This document shows positions 1-10,658 of a DNA stretch of 64,000 bases, piece after piece (within the stretch, counting starts at the first letter, position 1; every line of letters begins with the position of its first letter). Origin of the DNA: Tepidicella xavieri. Its GTDB lineage: Bacteria; Pseudomonadota; Gammaproteobacteria; Burkholderiales; Burkholderiaceae_C. The notes beneath the pieces were generated by a model, which had not been told where the DNA came from, ran no database searches, and saw nothing but the letters and a program-made list of their open reading frames with translations. The position numbers and the translations under genes are program-made. The stretch covers positions 186,001-250,000 of the forward strand of contig NZ_SNYL01000002.1 in assembly GCF_004363315.1 (NCBI RefSeq), in the 5' to 3' direction.

Positions 1-696
1 CTGGTTCTTCTCCATCTGGCGCTTGACGCGGCCGCGGATGCGCTTGTCCACGTTGAGGATTTCGACCTCGCGCTCCAGTTGGACGAACAGGTTCTCCAGA
101 CGCTGGGTGATGACTTCCAGGTCGAGCACGCTTTGCTTGGCGTCGAGTTTGAGCGGCAGGTGCGCGGCGATGGTGTCGGCCAAGCGCCCCGGATCGTCGA
201 TGCTGGCGATCGAGGTCAGGATCTCGGACGGAATTTTCTTGTTGAGCTTGACGTACTGGTCGAACTGCTGCATGACCGCGCGGCGCAGCGCTTCGAGTTC
301 GGTGGGATTGGCCTGGGCGTTTTCATCCTCCGGGGTGACGGGTGCCACTTCGGCGTGGAAGTGCGTCTCGCCCTCACGGATGCCCAACACCTTGGCACGC
401 TGGACACCCTCCACCAGCACTTTTACCGTGCCATCGGGCAGCTTGAGCATTTGCAGGATGCTGGCCACGCAGCCCATGTCGAACATGTCGCTGGCAGTGG
501 GCTCGTCCTTGGCCGCGGTTTTCTGCGCCACCAGCATGATGCGGCGCTCGTGCTCCATGGCGGCTTCCAGCGCCTTGATACTCTTGGGCCGCCCCACGAA
601 CAGGGGGATGACCATGTGGGGAAACACCACCACGTCGCGCAAGGGCAACAGGGGCAGCGTCACGGGCTGGCTGGGGAGAGTGGGGTGTCCTGACAT
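1..696 (-). CDS. lon: ATP-dependent protease Lon, N-terminal part (cut by window edge)
   Basis: Cytoplasmic AAA+ serine protease that degrades misfolded and regulatory proteins. Only the first 232 codons are inside the window; they translate to the Lon substrate-binding (LAN) domain, with the typical opening LPLLPLRDVVVFPHMVIPL and a later KVLVEG segment. The ATPase and protease domains lie outside. The ATG is preceded by a GAGGT ribosome site about 6 bases upstream. The frame is open through to position 1. It follows clpX in the same direction, the usual tig-clpP-clpX-lon order, with a 95-base gap that could hold its own promoter. Confidence 0.95.
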   Translation of the reverse strand, partial: MSGHPTLPSQPVTLPLLPLRDVVVFPHMVIPLFVGRPKSIKALEAAMEHERRIMLVAQKTAAKDEPTASDMFDMGCVASILQMLKLPDGTVKVLVEGVQRAKVLGIREGETHFHAEVAPVTPEDENAQANPTELEALRRAVMQQFDQYVKLNKKIPSEILTSIASIDDPGRLADTIAAHLPLKLDAKQSVLDLEVITQRLENLFVQLEREVEILNVDKRIRGRVKRQMEKNQ

Positions 697-791
697 CTTC
701 TTACCTCGATCTGAACCGGGCAGGTGGGGGTGAAGTCGGTCACTTCAACCCGTCCACCCTGTGGTTGGGGGCGGCCCGGCCGCCGCGCCAG

Positions 792-2060
792 TCAGGCCTG
801 GCGAGCCGCTTCGCGGTACACCAGCAAAGGCGGCTTGCCTTCCTCGATCGTGGACTCGTCCACGACCACTTTTTCGACATTGCGGATGCTGGGCAGTTCA
901 AACATCGTGTCCATCAGCGCTTGCTCCAGAATGGAGCGCAGCCCACGGGCACCGGTCTTGCGCTTGAGCGCCTTGCGCGCAATGGCGCGCAGCGCCGCTG
1001 GCCGCACCTCCAGTTCCACCCCCTCCATGCGCAGCAATTGGGCAAATTGCTTGACCACGGCATTCTTGGGCTCGGTCAGGATGTCTACGAGCGCGTCTTC
1101 GCCCAGTTCGGCCAGGGCGGTGACCACCGGCAGACGCCCCACCAGTTCAGGAATCAGTCCGTAGCGCACCAGATCGTCCGGCTCGACTTCGGCAAACACC
1201 TCAGTCAGGCTGCGCTGCTGCTTGCTCTTGACCGCGGCGCCAAACCCGATGCCCGAGGCCTCGGTGCGGTTCTCGATGATCTTTTCCAGGCCAGCGAACG
1301 CACCGCCACAGATGAACAGGATGTTGGAGGTGTCCACCTGCAGCATGTCCTGGTTGGGGTGCTTGCGCCCACCCTGCGGAGGCACCGAGGCAATCGTGCC
1401 TTCGATGAGCTTGAGCAACGCCTGCTGGACCCCTTCGCCCGAAACGTCTCGGGTGATGGAGGGGTTTTCAGACTTGCGGGTGATCTTGTCGATTTCGTCG
1501 ATGTAGACGATGCCCTGCTGCGCCTTTTCGGGATCGTAATTGCAGGTCTGCAGCAGCTTGGCGATGATGTTTTCCACGTCCTCGCCCACGTAGCCGGCTT
1601 CGGTCAGCGTGGTGGCGTCGGCCATCACGAAGGGCACGTCGAGCATGCGCGCCAAGGTGGAAGCCAGCAGCGTCTTGCCCGAGCCGGTGGGGCCGATCAG
1701 CAGGATGTTGCTCTTGGCGAGCTCCACGTCGTCTTTCTGGGCGTGGTCTTTGTGCCGCAGGCGCTTGTAGTGATTGTAGACCGCCACGGACAGCGTCTTC
1801 TTGGCGGCCTCCTGACCAATGACGTAGTTGTCCAGGTGCTGCTTGATTTCCAGCGGCGTCGGCAGGGCCTCGCCCTGTGCCTGCCGGCCCATGGTGGACG
1901 GCGGCAGCTCATCGCGGATGATGTCGTTGCACAGGTCGATGCACTCGTCACAGATGAACACCGAGGGGCCGGCGATGAGTTTCTTGACCTCGTGCTGACT
2001 CTTGCCGCAGAAGGAGCAGTACAGGGTTTTTTCGCTGTGGGCGCCTTTTTTATCGGCCAT
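792..2060 (-). CDS. clpX: ClpX, ATPase subunit of ClpXP protease
   Basis: AAA+ unfoldase that recognises substrates and feeds them to ClpP. At 422 residues it is full length. An N-terminal C4 zinc finger uses Cys15, Cys18, Cys37 and Cys40. The Walker A motif GPTGSGKT is at residues 123-130, Walker B is at VYIDEIDK, and a GIGFGA segment matches the IGF loop that docks on ClpP. It lies 77 bases downstream of clpP on the same strand, so co-transcription is likely. Identification rests on strong whole-protein family resemblance. Confidence 0.98.
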   Translation of the reverse strand: MADKKGAHSEKTLYCSFCGKSQHEVKKLIAGPSVFICDECIDLCNDIIRDELPPSTMGRQAQGEALPTPLEIKQHLDNYVIGQEAAKKTLSVAVYNHYKRLRHKDHAQKDDVELAKSNILLIGPTGSGKTLLASTLARMLDVPFVMADATTLTEAGYVGEDVENIIAKLLQTCNYDPEKAQQGIVYIDEIDKITRKSENPSITRDVSGEGVQQALLKLIEGTIASVPPQGGRKHPNQDMLQVDTSNILFICGGAFAGLEKIIENRTEASGIGFGAAVKSKQQRSLTEVFAEVEPDDLVRYGLIPELVGRLPVVTALAELGEDALVDILTEPKNAVVKQFAQLLRMEGVELEVRPAALRAIARKALKRKTGARGLRSILEQALMDTMFELPSIRNVEKVVVDESTIEEGKPPLLVYREAARQA

Positions 2061-2137
2061 GAGGGAATGCCTTGCTGCAGTCTCGAAAAGGGGGAAAGGA
2101 TCTGTGGAGGATGATACGCCAGGCCAACCGGTGCGGC

Positions 2138-2749
2138 TCAGGCGCCGCGCTTGTCGATCACCTTGTCCACCAGACCGTATTCAGCGGCCTCGCTGGCCGA
2201 CATGAAGTAGTCGCGCTCGGTGTCGCGCTCGATTTTTTCCAGCGGCTGACCGGTGCGCTCGCTCAGGATGCGGTTGAGGTCGGCACGCAGGCGCAGAATC
2301 TCACGGGCGTGGATTTCGATGTCGGTGGCTTGCCCTTGGGCACCGCCGAGCGGCTGGTGAATCATCACGCGGGAATTGGGCAGCGCAAAGCGCTTGCCCT
2401 TGGCGCCGGCTGCCAACAAGAAGGCCCCCATGCTGGCCGCCATGCCCATGCACAGGGTGGAGACGTCGGGCTTGATGAAGTTCATCGTGTCGAAAATGGC
2501 CATGCCGGCACTGACCGACCCGCCGGGGGAGTTGATGTAGAGCGAAATGTCTTTGTCGGGGTTTTCGCTCTCCAGGAACAGCAACTGCGCCACCACGAGG
2601 TTGGCTGTCTGGTCATTGACCGGCCCCACCAGGAAAACCACGCGCTCCTTGAGCAAGCGGGAATAGATGTCGTAGGCGCGCTCGCCACGACCCGATTGCT
2701 CGATCACCATGGGCACCAGGCCCAGGTTTTGTGCGTCCAATGCGCTCAT
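2138..2749 (-). CDS. clpP: ClpP, proteolytic subunit of Clp protease
   Basis: Serine peptidase that forms the tetradecameric chamber of ClpXP/ClpAP. The chosen ATG gives 203 residues, close to the family norm, with GGAG about 8 bases upstream; the open frame extends about 33 codons further but those residues look unlike ClpP. The catalytic triad is visible as Ser106 in GMAASMGA, His131 in VMIHQPLGG, and the Asp in ERDTERD. It sits between tig and clpX. An intrinsic terminator lies between tig and clpP, so clpP-clpX(-lon) probably has its own promoter. Confidence 0.97.
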   Translation of the reverse strand: MSALDAQNLGLVPMVIEQSGRGERAYDIYSRLLKERVVFLVGPVNDQTANLVVAQLLFLESENPDKDISLYINSPGGSVSAGMAIFDTMNFIKPDVSTLCMGMAASMGAFLLAAGAKGKRFALPNSRVMIHQPLGGAQGQATDIEIHAREILRLRADLNRILSERTGQPLEKIERDTERDYFMSASEAAEYGLVDKVIDKRGA

Positions 2750-2846
2750 TCGTTGTGCTCCATTAGAGAAAGGCTGAACACCGCTACTGTAACCAATGCG
2801 GCAAGGCCACGAGGCCGCAGCGGGCACCCGCGCCCCGGCCACCGAC

Positions 2847-2870
2847 AAAAAAGGGCGGAAAACTCCGCCC
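2847..2870 (-). terminator. Intrinsic terminator downstream of tig
   Basis: A perfect 7-bp stem (GGGCGGA with TCCGCCC) and a 4-base loop, followed on the minus strand by six T residues. It lies between the tig stop and the clpP start and should end tig transcription, separating it from clpP-clpX-lon. Confidence 0.85.
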
Positions 2871-2919
2871 TGCCTGCTGCAGCGCCAGAGACGCCAGCGC
2901 GCCCCGGCACCGGTCTGGA

Positions 2920-4230
2920 TCAGGCCTGCCCCATCAGCTCCTCGAAGCTGAGCGTCTTTTCGGTGACCTTGGCTTTGCCCAGCACGAACTCGGTCACGTT
3001 GTTTTCGATCACGATGGCTTCGATCTCGGCCAGGCGGCGGTTGTCGCTCTTGTACCAGCGCACCACGTCGGCCGGGCTTTCGTAAGAAGCGGCCAGTTCG
3101 TTGATGTGGGCATCGATCTGCTCGGGCTTGGCATGCAGGCCGTTGGCATTGACCAGCTCGGCCACCACCAGACCCAGGCGCACGCGCCGCTCGGCCTGCT
3201 GCTGGAACAGTTCGGCCGGAATCGGGGCCTTGTCGGCGTCCTTGATGCCGCGCTGCTTGAGGTCGGCACGGGCGCCTTCGATGAGGCGCTGCACCTCGGC
3301 CTCCACGCTGGCCTTGGGCAGGTCCAGTTCGGCCTTGGCCACGAGCGCGTCCATGACGGCGGCCTTGTTGCGGGCCTGCACGCGGAACTTGACTTCGCGC
3401 TCCAGGTTTTTCTTGATGTCGGCACGCAATGCCTCGACCGTGCCTTCGGCAATGCCCAGCGACTTCACGAAAGCCTCGTCCACTTCAGGCAGGTGCGCAG
3501 CCTCCACCTTGCTGACCGTGACCAGAAAATCGGCCTGCTTGCCGGCCACTTCCTTGCCGTGGTAGTCCTCGGGGAAGTTCAGCGGGAAGGTCTTGCTCTC
3601 GCCGGCCTTCATGCCGCGCACGGCGTCCTCGAACTCCTTGAGCATCTGGCCTTCGCCCACCAGGAACTGGAAGCCAGTAGCCTTGCCGCCTTCGAACGGC
3701 TCGCCGTCGATCTTGCCTTCGAAGTCGATGGTCACGCGGTCGCCGTCCTGAGCGGGCTCGCTGGCCGGGCGCTGACCAAAGGTGCGGCGCTGCTTGCGCA
3801 GAATGTCGAGCGTGCGGTCGATGGCGGCCTCGTTGACTTCGGCAGAGACCTTCTCGACTTCGGCCTCGGACAGATCGCCGATCTTGACGTCGGGATAGAC
3901 CTCGAAAATGGCTTCGAAAGCCACCTTGCCTTCAGGGGCGCCTTCCTTCTCGTTGATGCGGGGCGTGCCGGCGATGCGCAGCTTGGCTTCCAGGGCGGCG
4001 GCATTGAACGCCTCGCCCACTTTGTCGTTCATGACTTCGTACTGCACCGAGTAGCCATAGCGCTGGGCCACGACGTTCAGCGGCACCTTGCCCGGGCGGA
4101 AGCCGTCCATCTTCACCTGCCGCTGCAGGCGCTTGAGGCGGGTCTCCACTTCTTTCTGGATCACATCCACCGGCAACTCGAGCGTGATCTTGCGCTCCAG
4201 CTTGTCCAGGGTCTCGACGTTCACTGCCAT
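2920..4230 (-). CDS. tig: Trigger factor, ribosome-bound chaperone
   Basis: Binds the ribosomal exit tunnel and shields nascent chains; it also has prolyl isomerase activity. The 436 residues match the usual length. The N-terminal domain carries the ribosome-docking signature GFRPGKVP, the middle is an FKBP-type PPIase domain (roughly 160-245) and the rest is the helical C-terminal cradle. The ATG at 4230 is preceded by GGAG 6 bases away; an upstream ATG in the same frame adds 14 residues with no family match. It is the first gene of the tig/clpP/clpX/lon neighbourhood, with tRNA-Leu just upstream. Confidence 0.98.
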   Translation of the reverse strand: MAVNVETLDKLERKITLELPVDVIQKEVETRLKRLQRQVKMDGFRPGKVPLNVVAQRYGYSVQYEVMNDKVGEAFNAAALEAKLRIAGTPRINEKEGAPEGKVAFEAIFEVYPDVKIGDLSEAEVEKVSAEVNEAAIDRTLDILRKQRRTFGQRPASEPAQDGDRVTIDFEGKIDGEPFEGGKATGFQFLVGEGQMLKEFEDAVRGMKAGESKTFPLNFPEDYHGKEVAGKQADFLVTVSKVEAAHLPEVDEAFVKSLGIAEGTVEALRADIKKNLEREVKFRVQARNKAAVMDALVAKAELDLPKASVEAEVQRLIEGARADLKQRGIKDADKAPIPAELFQQQAERRVRLGLVVAELVNANGLHAKPEQIDAHINELAASYESPADVVRWYKSDNRRLAEIEAIVIENNVTEFVLGKAKVTEKTLSFEELMGQA

Positions 4231-4298
4231 GGTTTTCTCCTGTAGGGGCACAGGGCAGCGGGCCGCTGCCACTGGGAATTCGGTTCGGAAGGGTTGGC

Positions 4299-4385
4299 TG
4301 GTGCGCGGGGGGGGACTCGAACCCCCACACCATTGCTGGCGTCAGGACCTAAACCTGGTGCGTCTACCAATTTCGCCACCCGCGC
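4299..4385 (-). tRNA. tRNA-Leu, anticodon UAG
   Basis: An 87-base gene including an encoded CCA. Seven-base acceptor strands GCGCGGG and CCCGCGC pair perfectly, the D-arm reads GCGAAATTGGTAGACGC as in other leucine tRNAs, the anticodon loop is TTTAGGT (anticodon TAG), there is a long variable arm, and the T-arm is GGGGG-TTCGAGT-CCCCC. A TACAAT hexamer on the minus strand at 4435-4440 may be its -10 element; no convincing -35 was seen. Confidence 0.97.
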
Positions 4386-4476
4386 TGGCCATTCATGCCC
4401 CGCTCGACCAGCAGGCCGGCGCGGCAAACCTGCTATTGTATGCGTTTCAGCGCAAGCACAGATTCCAAGCATCGCC

Positions 4477-4857
4477 ATGTTTCGCACTCTGCTCAAGTCC
4501 AAGATCCATCGCGTCACCGCCACCCACGCCGAACTGCACTATGAGGGCTCGTGCGCCATCGACGAAGACCTGCTCGATGCCGCCAACATCTGCGAAAACG
4601 AACAGATCCACATCTGGAACATCGACAACGGGGAGCGCTTCGTCACCTATGCCATCAAGGGCGAGCGTGGCTCGGGCATGATTTCGGTCAACGGCTCGGC
4701 CGCGCGCCGGGTGCAGGTGGGCGATTTGCTCATCATCGCGGCATTTGCCCAAGTGCACGAGGAGCACCTGTCCCGGCACAAGCCGCGGCTGGTGTTCGTC
4801 AATGAGCGCAACCAGCAGGTGGAACTGCGCGACAAAGTGCCCACGCAAATGCGCTGA
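4477..4857 (+). CDS. panD: Aspartate 1-decarboxylase precursor
   Basis: Converts L-aspartate to beta-alanine for pantothenate synthesis. It is a pyruvoyl enzyme made by self-cleavage: the cleavage site Gly24-Ser25 lies in YEGSCAID, and Lys9, Thr57 and Tyr58, all functionally important in the family, are present. The 126-residue length is typical. The chosen ATG gives the conserved [16 protein letters not shown]-like start; a longer frame reads back through the tRNA and is not credible. It is divergent from tRNA-Leu. The other pantothenate genes, panB and panC, are 3 kb away. Confidence 0.97.
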   Translation: MFRTLLKSKIHRVTATHAELHYEGSCAIDEDLLDAANICENEQIHIWNIDNGERFVTYAIKGERGSGMISVNGSAARRVQVGDLLIIAAFAQVHEEHLSRHKPRLVFVNERNQQVELRDKVPTQMR

Positions 4858-4884
4858 GGCCGCCCAGGCGGCTCGCCCGCCCCG

Positions 4885-5538
4885 TCAATGCGCTGGGGAC
4901 CTGAGCGCCCAGGTGGCCGACATCCGCCCGGCGAAGGTGACGTCCAGCGTGGCGCCGTCGTCGGACTCGGTCAGACGCACGCCGGGCTGCGGCGCGGGCT
5001 GGGTGTGCTCGACGGCCAGCAGCCCGGGCGGCCATTTGAGGCTGAGTTTGGCATCCATCGGCAGATAGCCGTCGAGGTAGCGCCGCATCAATGGGCCGGC
5101 ATGCAGTCGCCAGCGCCCCTGCCCTGTCGATTCCAAGGCCTGGGAGCGCAAGCCGATGCAGATGTACCCACCGCGCTGCACATCGGCCAATTCCACCCGA
5201 TGGCCTTCGACCCAAGCACGCCCCACGCCTGAAAATTCGAGGATTTCGATGTGCTGCACCCGCTCGCGGTTGAACGCCACGACCACGCGCCGGTTGGGGT
5301 CGAGCTGCCAGTGGCAAGTCCGCAGCGTCACGACGCCGGTCTGCAGGCTGTGCCGGTCGATGGTGGCGTCGGCTTCATAGCGGTAGGCATGCGGGTCGGG
5401 GCGCTGAGCCAGAAAGCGCAATTGCCCTTCCAGGGCAACGTCTTCCATGTCCAGGGGCGACGACTGGCCCCAGGCGGCAAAACCGGCCACCAGCAGCGGG
5501 ACGCCGATGGCGGCGACGCCAGCAAGACAATGAGGCAT
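4885..5538 (-). CDS. Secreted protein of unknown function
   Basis: A 217-residue protein I do not recognise. The N-terminus (MPHCLAGVAAIGVPLLVAGFAAWGQS) is a probable signal peptide, so the mature part is likely periplasmic. The rest is soluble and rich in short beta-like segments, with a CHW and a GYICIG motif but no known catalytic signature. The start is supported by AAGGAG upstream; the frame runs back much further as a chance extension. It follows nadA on the same strand after a 157-base gap that contains a weak promoter-like pair (TTGCAG, 17 bases, CACAAT), so it may be transcribed on its own. Nothing ties it to NAD synthesis except position. Confidence 0.75.
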   Translation of the reverse strand: MPHCLAGVAAIGVPLLVAGFAAWGQSSPLDMEDVALEGQLRFLAQRPDPHAYRYEADATIDRHSLQTGVVTLRTCHWQLDPNRRVVVAFNRERVQHIEILEFSGVGRAWVEGHRVELADVQRGGYICIGLRSQALESTGQGRWRLHAGPLMRRYLDGYLPMDAKLSLKWPPGLLAVEHTQPAPQPGVRLTESDDGATLDVTFAGRMSATWALRSPAH

Positions 5539-5695
5539 GGCAATCTCCTTTCGCAGCGACCCGGCCAGGTGTGCTATCGAAAAAGATTGTGGGCAAAACC
5601 CATCACCCCTGCAACCCGTCGGGGCGAAACACCTGGGGCGTGGCCCCCCGCGACACCGAGAGCCACGGCGATGGCCCCCACCTCTTGACCAGTGC

Positions 5696-6793
5696 TCAGG
5701 CCGCCCCCAGATGCGGCACCAAGACCCCGGCATCATGCCCGCCCTTGAGCGCCGCGGTAAAGGCCAGCATTCGGTCGATCGGCTGCCGGGCCCGGGGAAT
5801 GAGCGCCGGATCGACGTGGATCTCATTGGCGCCGGTCTCCAATACATGGGCCACGCCCGCCAGGCTGTTCATCGCCATCCATGGGCAGTGGGCGCAACTT
5901 TTGCAGGTCGCGCTGTTGCCGGCGGTGGGGGCCTCGATGAACACCTTGCCCGGATTGAGGCTGCGCAGCTTGTGCAGCATGCCTTTGTCGGTGGCCACGA
6001 TGAAGGTTTTCGCGTCCATCGCCTGCGCCGCTTTCAGGATGGCGCTGGTCGAACCCACGGCATCGGCCAAAGCCACCACGTCGGCCGGGCTCTCGGGATG
6101 CACCAGCACCTTGGCGTCGGGATGCTCGCGCATCAAGGCCTGAAGCTCGAAGGCTTTGAATTCGTCGTGCACGATGCAGGAGCCGCGCCACATCAGCATG
6201 TCGGCCCCGGTTTCGCGCTGGATGTAGGCCCCCAGGTGCTTGTCGGGCGCCCACAGGATTTTGTGCCCTTTGGCCTTGAGCGCGCGCACGATGTCGAGCG
6301 CGCAGCTGGACGTGACCAACCAGTCTGCCCGGGCTTTGACCGCCGCGCTGGTGTTGGCATAGACGACGACGGTGCGCTCGGGGTGCTGGTCGCAAAAGGC
6401 GCTGAATTCGTCAACCGGGCAGCCCAGATCCAGCGAGCAGTTGGCATCCAGGTCGGGCATCAGCACGGTTTTTTCCGGCGACAGGATTTTGGCCGTCTCG
6501 CCCATGAAGCGCACGCCGCTGACCACCAGGGTCCGGGCGGGATGGTCGCGGCCAAACCGGGCCATCTCCAGGCTGTCGCTGACGATGCCGCCGGTTTCTT
6601 CGGCCAAATCCTGCAGGTCCGGGTGCACGTAGTAGTGCGACACCATCACCGCATCGCGCTGCTTGAGCAACTGGCGGATGCGCGCCTTGAGCGCCTGGCG
6701 CTCCTGCGCCGTGGGCTCGGGCGGCACACGCGCCCAGGCATGGCGCGTGGCGCATGCGGGTTGTTCGTAATCGACTTCGATGAGCTGTTCCAT
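5696..6793 (-). CDS. nadA: Quinolinate synthase
   Basis: Condenses iminoaspartate with dihydroxyacetone phosphate to quinolinate in de novo NAD synthesis; cytoplasmic [4Fe-4S] enzyme. Three cysteines expected to hold the cluster are visible: Cys119 (DANCSLD), Cys206 ([10 protein letters not shown]) and Cys303 ([10 protein letters not shown]). The 365-residue length fits the longer bacterial NadA type. It lies 31 bases downstream of nadC in the same direction, so the two form an operon. No nadB or aspartate dehydrogenase gene is in the window, so the iminoaspartate source is encoded elsewhere. Confidence 0.97.
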   Translation of the reverse strand: MEQLIEVDYEQPACATRHAWARVPPEPTAQERQALKARIRQLLKQRDAVMVSHYYVHPDLQDLAEETGGIVSDSLEMARFGRDHPARTLVVSGVRFMGETAKILSPEKTVLMPDLDANCSLDLGCPVDEFSAFCDQHPERTVVVYANTSAAVKARADWLVTSSCALDIVRALKAKGHKILWAPDKHLGAYIQRETGADMLMWRGSCIVHDEFKAFELQALMREHPDAKVLVHPESPADVVALADAVGSTSAILKAAQAMDAKTFIVATDKGMLHKLRSLNPGKVFIEAPTAGNSATCKSCAHCPWMAMNSLAGVAHVLETGANEIHVDPALIPRARQPIDRMLAFTAALKGGHDAGVLVPHLGAA

Positions 6794-6824
6794 CCGTGCC
6801 CGTCCTGCCTGCGCCCAGCCCCCA

Positions 6825-7700
6825 TCAAGGGGCCTCGAAGCGCATCGAAAAATCCACGGCCTTGACGTCTTTCGTCAAGGCGCCGATCGATATGCGGTCC
6901 ACTCCGGTTTCCGCCAAGGCCCGCACCGTGCTTTCATTGACGCCACCAGAAATTTCGAGCACCGCTGGCCCGCGGGGATGGGCGGCATTGCACTGCACGG
7001 CCTGGCGCAACGTCGGCAAGTCCATATTGTCCAACAACACCATCCGCGCGCCAGCGTCCAGGGCTTCCTGGAGTTGCGCCAGCGTCTCCACCTCGATCTG
7101 CACGAAACGGGCCTGCGGCGCGCTGGCCTGCACGCGCTGCAGCACCGCCGTCACGCCGCCGGCGGCGGCAATGTGGTTTTCCTTGATGAGCACGGCGTCA
7201 TACAGGCCCATGCGATGGTTGTGGCCACCGCCGACGCGCACCGCATACTTCTGCGCCAACCGCAAGCCGGGCAAGGTCTTGCGGGTATCGACAATCTGCG
7301 CCCGCGTGCCCGCCACCAGCGACACGTAATGCGCCGTCTTGGTGGCCACGGCGCTGAGGGTCTGCAAAAAATTGAGCGCCGTGCGCTCGGCGCTGAGCAA
7401 AGCCCGGGCCTGCCCCTCGATATCGAGCACGACCGCATTGGCCTGGCCATGCTGGCCTTCTGCCACGTGCCAATGCAATCGGGCCTGCGGATCCAGCGCC
7501 AGAATGGCCGCCTCCACCCACGGCCGGCCGCAAATCACCGCCGACTCCCGCGCCAGCACGCGCGCCCGCGCCATGCGGTGCGGCTCGATCAGCGCCGCCG
7601 TCAGGTCGCCCGACCCCACATCCTCGGCCAATGCGCGAGCCACGTCGGCTTGCACCACGGCGGCCCAATCGGTCGCCGGCCATGCATCGGAAACATTCAT
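6825..7700 (-). CDS. nadC: Nicotinate-nucleotide pyrophosphorylase (carboxylating)
   Basis: Quinolinate phosphoribosyltransferase: quinolinate plus PRPP gives nicotinate mononucleotide and CO2. Family features include EDVGSGDLT near the N-terminus, the [18 protein letters not shown] helix, [36 protein letters not shown] and the LEISGGVN barrel strand near the end. The chosen ATG gives 291 residues, in the family range; the frame extends 73 codons further without family resemblance. First gene of nadC-nadA, divergent from panB. Confidence 0.97.
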   Translation of the reverse strand: MNVSDAWPATDWAAVVQADVARALAEDVGSGDLTAALIEPHRMARARVLARESAVICGRPWVEAAILALDPQARLHWHVAEGQHGQANAVVLDIEGQARALLSAERTALNFLQTLSAVATKTAHYVSLVAGTRAQIVDTRKTLPGLRLAQKYAVRVGGGHNHRMGLYDAVLIKENHIAAAGGVTAVLQRVQASAPQARFVQIEVETLAQLQEALDAGARMVLLDNMDLPTLRQAVQCNAAHPRGPAVLEISGGVNESTVRALAETGVDRISIGALTKDVKAVDFSMRFEAP

Positions 7701-7764
7701 CACCGTTTCACACCCACACCGAAACATCCCCGTCAGACGGGGGCCAAAGGCCGCAAGCATAGCG

Positions 7765-7790
7765 GGTCCGCCGCCCACCCTCGGCGGATC
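7765..7790. promoter_or_regulatory. Inverted repeat in the nadC/panB divergent region
   Basis: A perfect 7-bp inverted repeat (TCCGCCG ... CGGCGGA, 8-base loop), extendable by a G-U and a G-C pair, lies in the 158-base gap between the two divergent genes. It could be an operator or a leader hairpin of nadC. There is no T-run, so it is not an intrinsic terminator. No regulator is identified. Confidence 0.35.
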
Positions 7791-7858
7791 GACTAGACTT
7801 CCGGTGTTTTCAGTGTGGATTTTGCAGCGCAACATCCACTTTCCCGAACCGCATTGCC

Positions 7859-8734
7859 ATGAGCGAGACCACCGCCAGCACCCCCTACGGCACCCTGCCA
7901 GCCGCTTCGCCCTTGCCACAGCGCAAGCCCGTGAGCCTGCCGCGCCTGCAAGACATGCGTGAGCGCGGCGAAAAAATCACCATGCTCACCGCGTACGACG
8001 CCACCTTTGCCGCGGTGGCCGACAGCGCCGGCGTGGAGTGCCTGCTGGTGGGCGACTCGCTGGGCATGGTGTGCCAAGGGCTCAGCAGCACCGTGGGCGT
8101 GACGCTGGAGACCATGTGCTACCACGTCGAGAGCGTCACCCGCGGCTTGCGCCGGGTGCAAGGCACGGCCTGGGTCATTGGCGACCTGCCCTTTGGCAGC
8201 TACCAGGAATCGAAGGAACAGGCCATCCGCAGCGCCTCGGCCCTGCTGCGGGCCGGCGCGCACATGATCAAGCTTGAAGGCGGCGGCTGGACCACCGAAA
8301 CCGTGCGCTTTCTGGTCGAACGCGGCATCCCCGTGTGCGCCCACCTGGGCCTGACGCCGCAGACCGTCCATGCCCTGGGCGGCTACCGCGTGCAAGGCCG
8401 CAACGACGCCGACGCACTGCGCCTCAAGCGCGACGCACTCGAACTGCAAGACGCCGGCGCGGCCATGCTGGTGCTGGAAATGGTGCCTGCGGCCCTGGCC
8501 AGCGAAGTGACCCAGCAATTGCCCCGCTGCCACACCATCGGCATCGGCTCGGGCAACGGCACGGCCGGCCAGGTGCTCGTCATGCACGACATGCTGGGCA
8601 TCCACCTGGGCAAAACCCCGAAATTCGTGCGCAATTTCATGGAAGGCGCGCCGAGCGTGCGCGAAGCGATGGCCGCTTATGTGCGCGCCGTCAAAGAAGG
8701 CCACTTCCCGGACAACGCCGTCCACGCCTGGTGA
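7859..8734 (+). CDS. panB: 3-methyl-2-oxobutanoate hydroxymethyltransferase
   Basis: First committed step of pantoate synthesis, transferring a hydroxymethyl group from methylene-tetrahydrofolate to alpha-ketoisovalerate. The TIM-barrel family motifs are clear: [20 protein letters not shown] (metal-binding Asp), [14 protein letters not shown] and CAHLGLTPQ. At 291 residues it carries about 25 extra N-terminal residues relative to short homologues. The stop is 4 bases before panC, so panB-panC are co-translated. The promoter must lie in the gap shared with nadC. Confidence 0.97.
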   Translation: MSETTASTPYGTLPAASPLPQRKPVSLPRLQDMRERGEKITMLTAYDATFAAVADSAGVECLLVGDSLGMVCQGLSSTVGVTLETMCYHVESVTRGLRRVQGTAWVIGDLPFGSYQESKEQAIRSASALLRAGAHMIKLEGGGWTTETVRFLVERGIPVCAHLGLTPQTVHALGGYRVQGRNDADALRLKRDALELQDAGAAMLVLEMVPAALASEVTQQLPRCHTIGIGSGNGTAGQVLVMHDMLGIHLGKTPKFVRNFMEGAPSVREAMAAYVRAVKEGHFPDNAVHAW

Positions 8735-8738
8735 GCGC

Positions 8739-9590
8739 ATGCAAGTCATCCACACCATCGCCGAGTTGAGGCGCCATCTGGCGCACTTTGATGCGCCCGC
8801 ATTCGTGCCCACCATGGGCAACCTGCATGACGGTCACTTGGCCCTGGTGCGCCAGGCCAAGCCGCTGGGCGACGTGACCGTGGCCAGCATCTTCGTCAAC
8901 CGCCTGCAGTTTTTGCCGCACGAGGATTTCGACACCTATCCGCGCACGCTCGCGGCCGATTGCGACAAGCTCGCCGCCGAAGGCTGCGACGTCGTCTTTG
9001 CCCCGACGGAGCAGGAACTTTACCCCGAGCCCCAGGGCTTCAAGGTTCAGCCTCCCGCGGCGCTGGCCGACATGCTCGAAGGCCACTACCGGCCCGGCTT
9101 CTTCACGGGCGTCAGCACGGTGGTGATGAAGCTGTTCCAGATCGTCTTCGGCCAATCCAAGCAGGGCGGTCATGCGGTGTTTGGGAAGAAGGATTACCAG
9201 CAACTCATGGTGATCCGGCAGATGGTGCGCCAGTTCGCCCTGCCGGTGACCATCCATGGCGGTGAAATCGTCCGCGCCGAAGACGGCTTGGCCCTGAGTT
9301 CGCGCAACGGCTACCTCTCGCCGCAGGAACGCATCGAAGCGGCGCAGTTGTCCCGTGCGCTGCAAGCCCTCGCCGCCCAGACCTTGGCCGCGGGCAGCGA
9401 CGGGCAAGCCGCCGAGCAACGGGCCGTGAAAGCGCTGGCCGAGCGCGGCTGGCAGGTGGACTACCTGACCGTGCGCCGGCGCGAGGACCTGCAACCGCCG
9501 ACGGCCGCCGATCTGCAATCCGGCCGACTGGTGGCGCTGGGCGCCGCACGCCTGGGCCGCACCCGGCTGATCGACAACTGGGAATTCTGA
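8739..9590 (+). CDS. panC: Pantothenate synthetase (pantoate-beta-alanine ligase)
   Basis: ATP-dependent joining of pantoate and beta-alanine. The nucleotidyltransferase signature [11 protein letters not shown] is at residues 24-34, followed by FGKKDYQQL and the ATP-binding SSRNGYL (KMSKS-equivalent). The 283-residue length is typical. The ATG 4 bases after the panB stop gives the expected [10 protein letters not shown] start; a start further upstream would overlap panB by 56 bases. With PanD this completes the beta-alanine to pantothenate route within 5 kb. Confidence 0.97.
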   Translation: MQVIHTIAELRRHLAHFDAPAFVPTMGNLHDGHLALVRQAKPLGDVTVASIFVNRLQFLPHEDFDTYPRTLAADCDKLAAEGCDVVFAPTEQELYPEPQGFKVQPPAALADMLEGHYRPGFFTGVSTVVMKLFQIVFGQSKQGGHAVFGKKDYQQLMVIRQMVRQFALPVTIHGGEIVRAEDGLALSSRNGYLSPQERIEAAQLSRALQALAAQTLAAGSDGQAAEQRAVKALAERGWQVDYLTVRRREDLQPPTAADLQSGRLVALGAARLGRTRLIDNWEF

Positions 9591-9608
9591 GGCCGCCTGG
9601 GGAGGCCG

Positions 9609-10640
9609 TTAGCGCCTTTCCACGGCCGGATCTCGGCCCATGAGACGGGCCACGGCGTCCTGCGGCCGAAGTTGTCCGTCGAGCAGGGCCACCACGGCCT
9701 CGGCGATGGGCATCTCCACCCCCAGGCTGCGTGCCCGCGCCACCACGGTGCGCGCGCTGTACACGCCTTCGGCCACATGTCCGAGCGATGCCACGGCCTG
9801 CTCCAAGGTCAGACCCTGTGCCAGCAAAAGCCCGACCTGCCGGTTTCGGCTCAAATCACCCGTGGCCGTGAGCACCAAATCGCCCAGGCCGCTGAGGCCC
9901 ATGAACGTTTCGGGCCGCGCCCCCAATGCCTGCCCCAGACGCACCATCTCGACCAGTCCGCGGGTGATCAGGGCGGCGCGGGCATTGAGCCCCAGCTGCA
10001 GGCCATCGCACAAACCCGTGGCGATGGCCATGACGTTTTTCACCGCGCCGCCCACTTCCACGCCCACCACATCGTCGTTCGCGTAGACGCGCAGCGCATG
10101 GCCGTGGAAAGCCTCGACCAAGAGTGCGCACACCGCCGGGTCGGCGCTGGCGGCCACCAGCGCCGTCGGGCAGCCTGCCGCCACCTCTTTGGCGAAGCTC
10201 GGGCCGCTGAGCACGCCGCAGCGCAGGGCGGGCGCCACCTGGGCACAGATTTCATGCCCGAGCAAGCCGGCCACAGGCACGCCAGAGGCGTCCTCCTGGG
10301 GCTGTTCGAACCCCTTGCACAGCCAGACCACCGGCACCGACAGATCGCGCAAGCGGTGCAACAGGCCACGCAGCGCGGCCATCGGCGTGCCGATGACGAT
10401 GAGCGTCTCGTCTGCCAGGCTGGCCGCCAGTGCGGTTTCGGGGACCGACAGCACCGACAGCGCCGCCGGAAACCCCGCGCCGGGCAGATAGCGCCGATTC
10501 TCCCGCTCTGCCGCCATGGCTTGGGCCTGGGCGGAGTCCCGTGCCCACAAGCGCACCCGGTGTGGTGCGCCCGGTCTGGCCGCTGCGGCGATGGCCAGCG
10601 CCGTTCCCCAGGCGCCTGCCCCCAGCACGGTGATGTTCAT
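9609..10640 (-). CDS. gpsA: Glycerol-3-phosphate dehydrogenase [NAD(P)+]
   Basis: Reduces dihydroxyacetone phosphate to sn-glycerol 3-phosphate, the phospholipid backbone. The Rossmann motif [12 protein letters not shown] opens the protein; later come [24 protein letters not shown] with the catalytic Lys, and [11 protein letters not shown]. The 343 residues match the family. It lies 18 bases downstream of secB in the same direction, the secB-gpsA order known from other proteobacteria. Confidence 0.97.
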   Translation of the reverse strand: MNITVLGAGAWGTALAIAAAARPGAPHRVRLWARDSAQAQAMAAERENRRYLPGAGFPAALSVLSVPETALAASLADETLIVIGTPMAALRGLLHRLRDLSVPVVWLCKGFEQPQEDASGVPVAGLLGHEICAQVAPALRCGVLSGPSFAKEVAAGCPTALVAASADPAVCALLVEAFHGHALRVYANDDVVGVEVGGAVKNVMAIATGLCDGLQLGLNARAALITRGLVEMVRLGQALGARPETFMGLSGLGDLVLTATGDLSRNRQVGLLLAQGLTLEQAVASLGHVAEGVYSARTVVARARSLGVEMPIAEAVVALLDGQLRPQDAVARLMGRDPAVERR

Positions 10641-10658
10641 CGCGCGGGGCCCCCGGCA

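Noticed and set aside
724-751. Hairpin between clpX and lon as a terminator
   Set aside because: The stem has a mismatch and no T-run on either strand.
765-2114. Long plus-strand open frames over clpX, tig and other minus-strand genes
   Set aside because: They are antisense frames kept open by high GC; translations are rich in His/Gln/Arg/Gly with no family match, and the real genes lie on the other strand.
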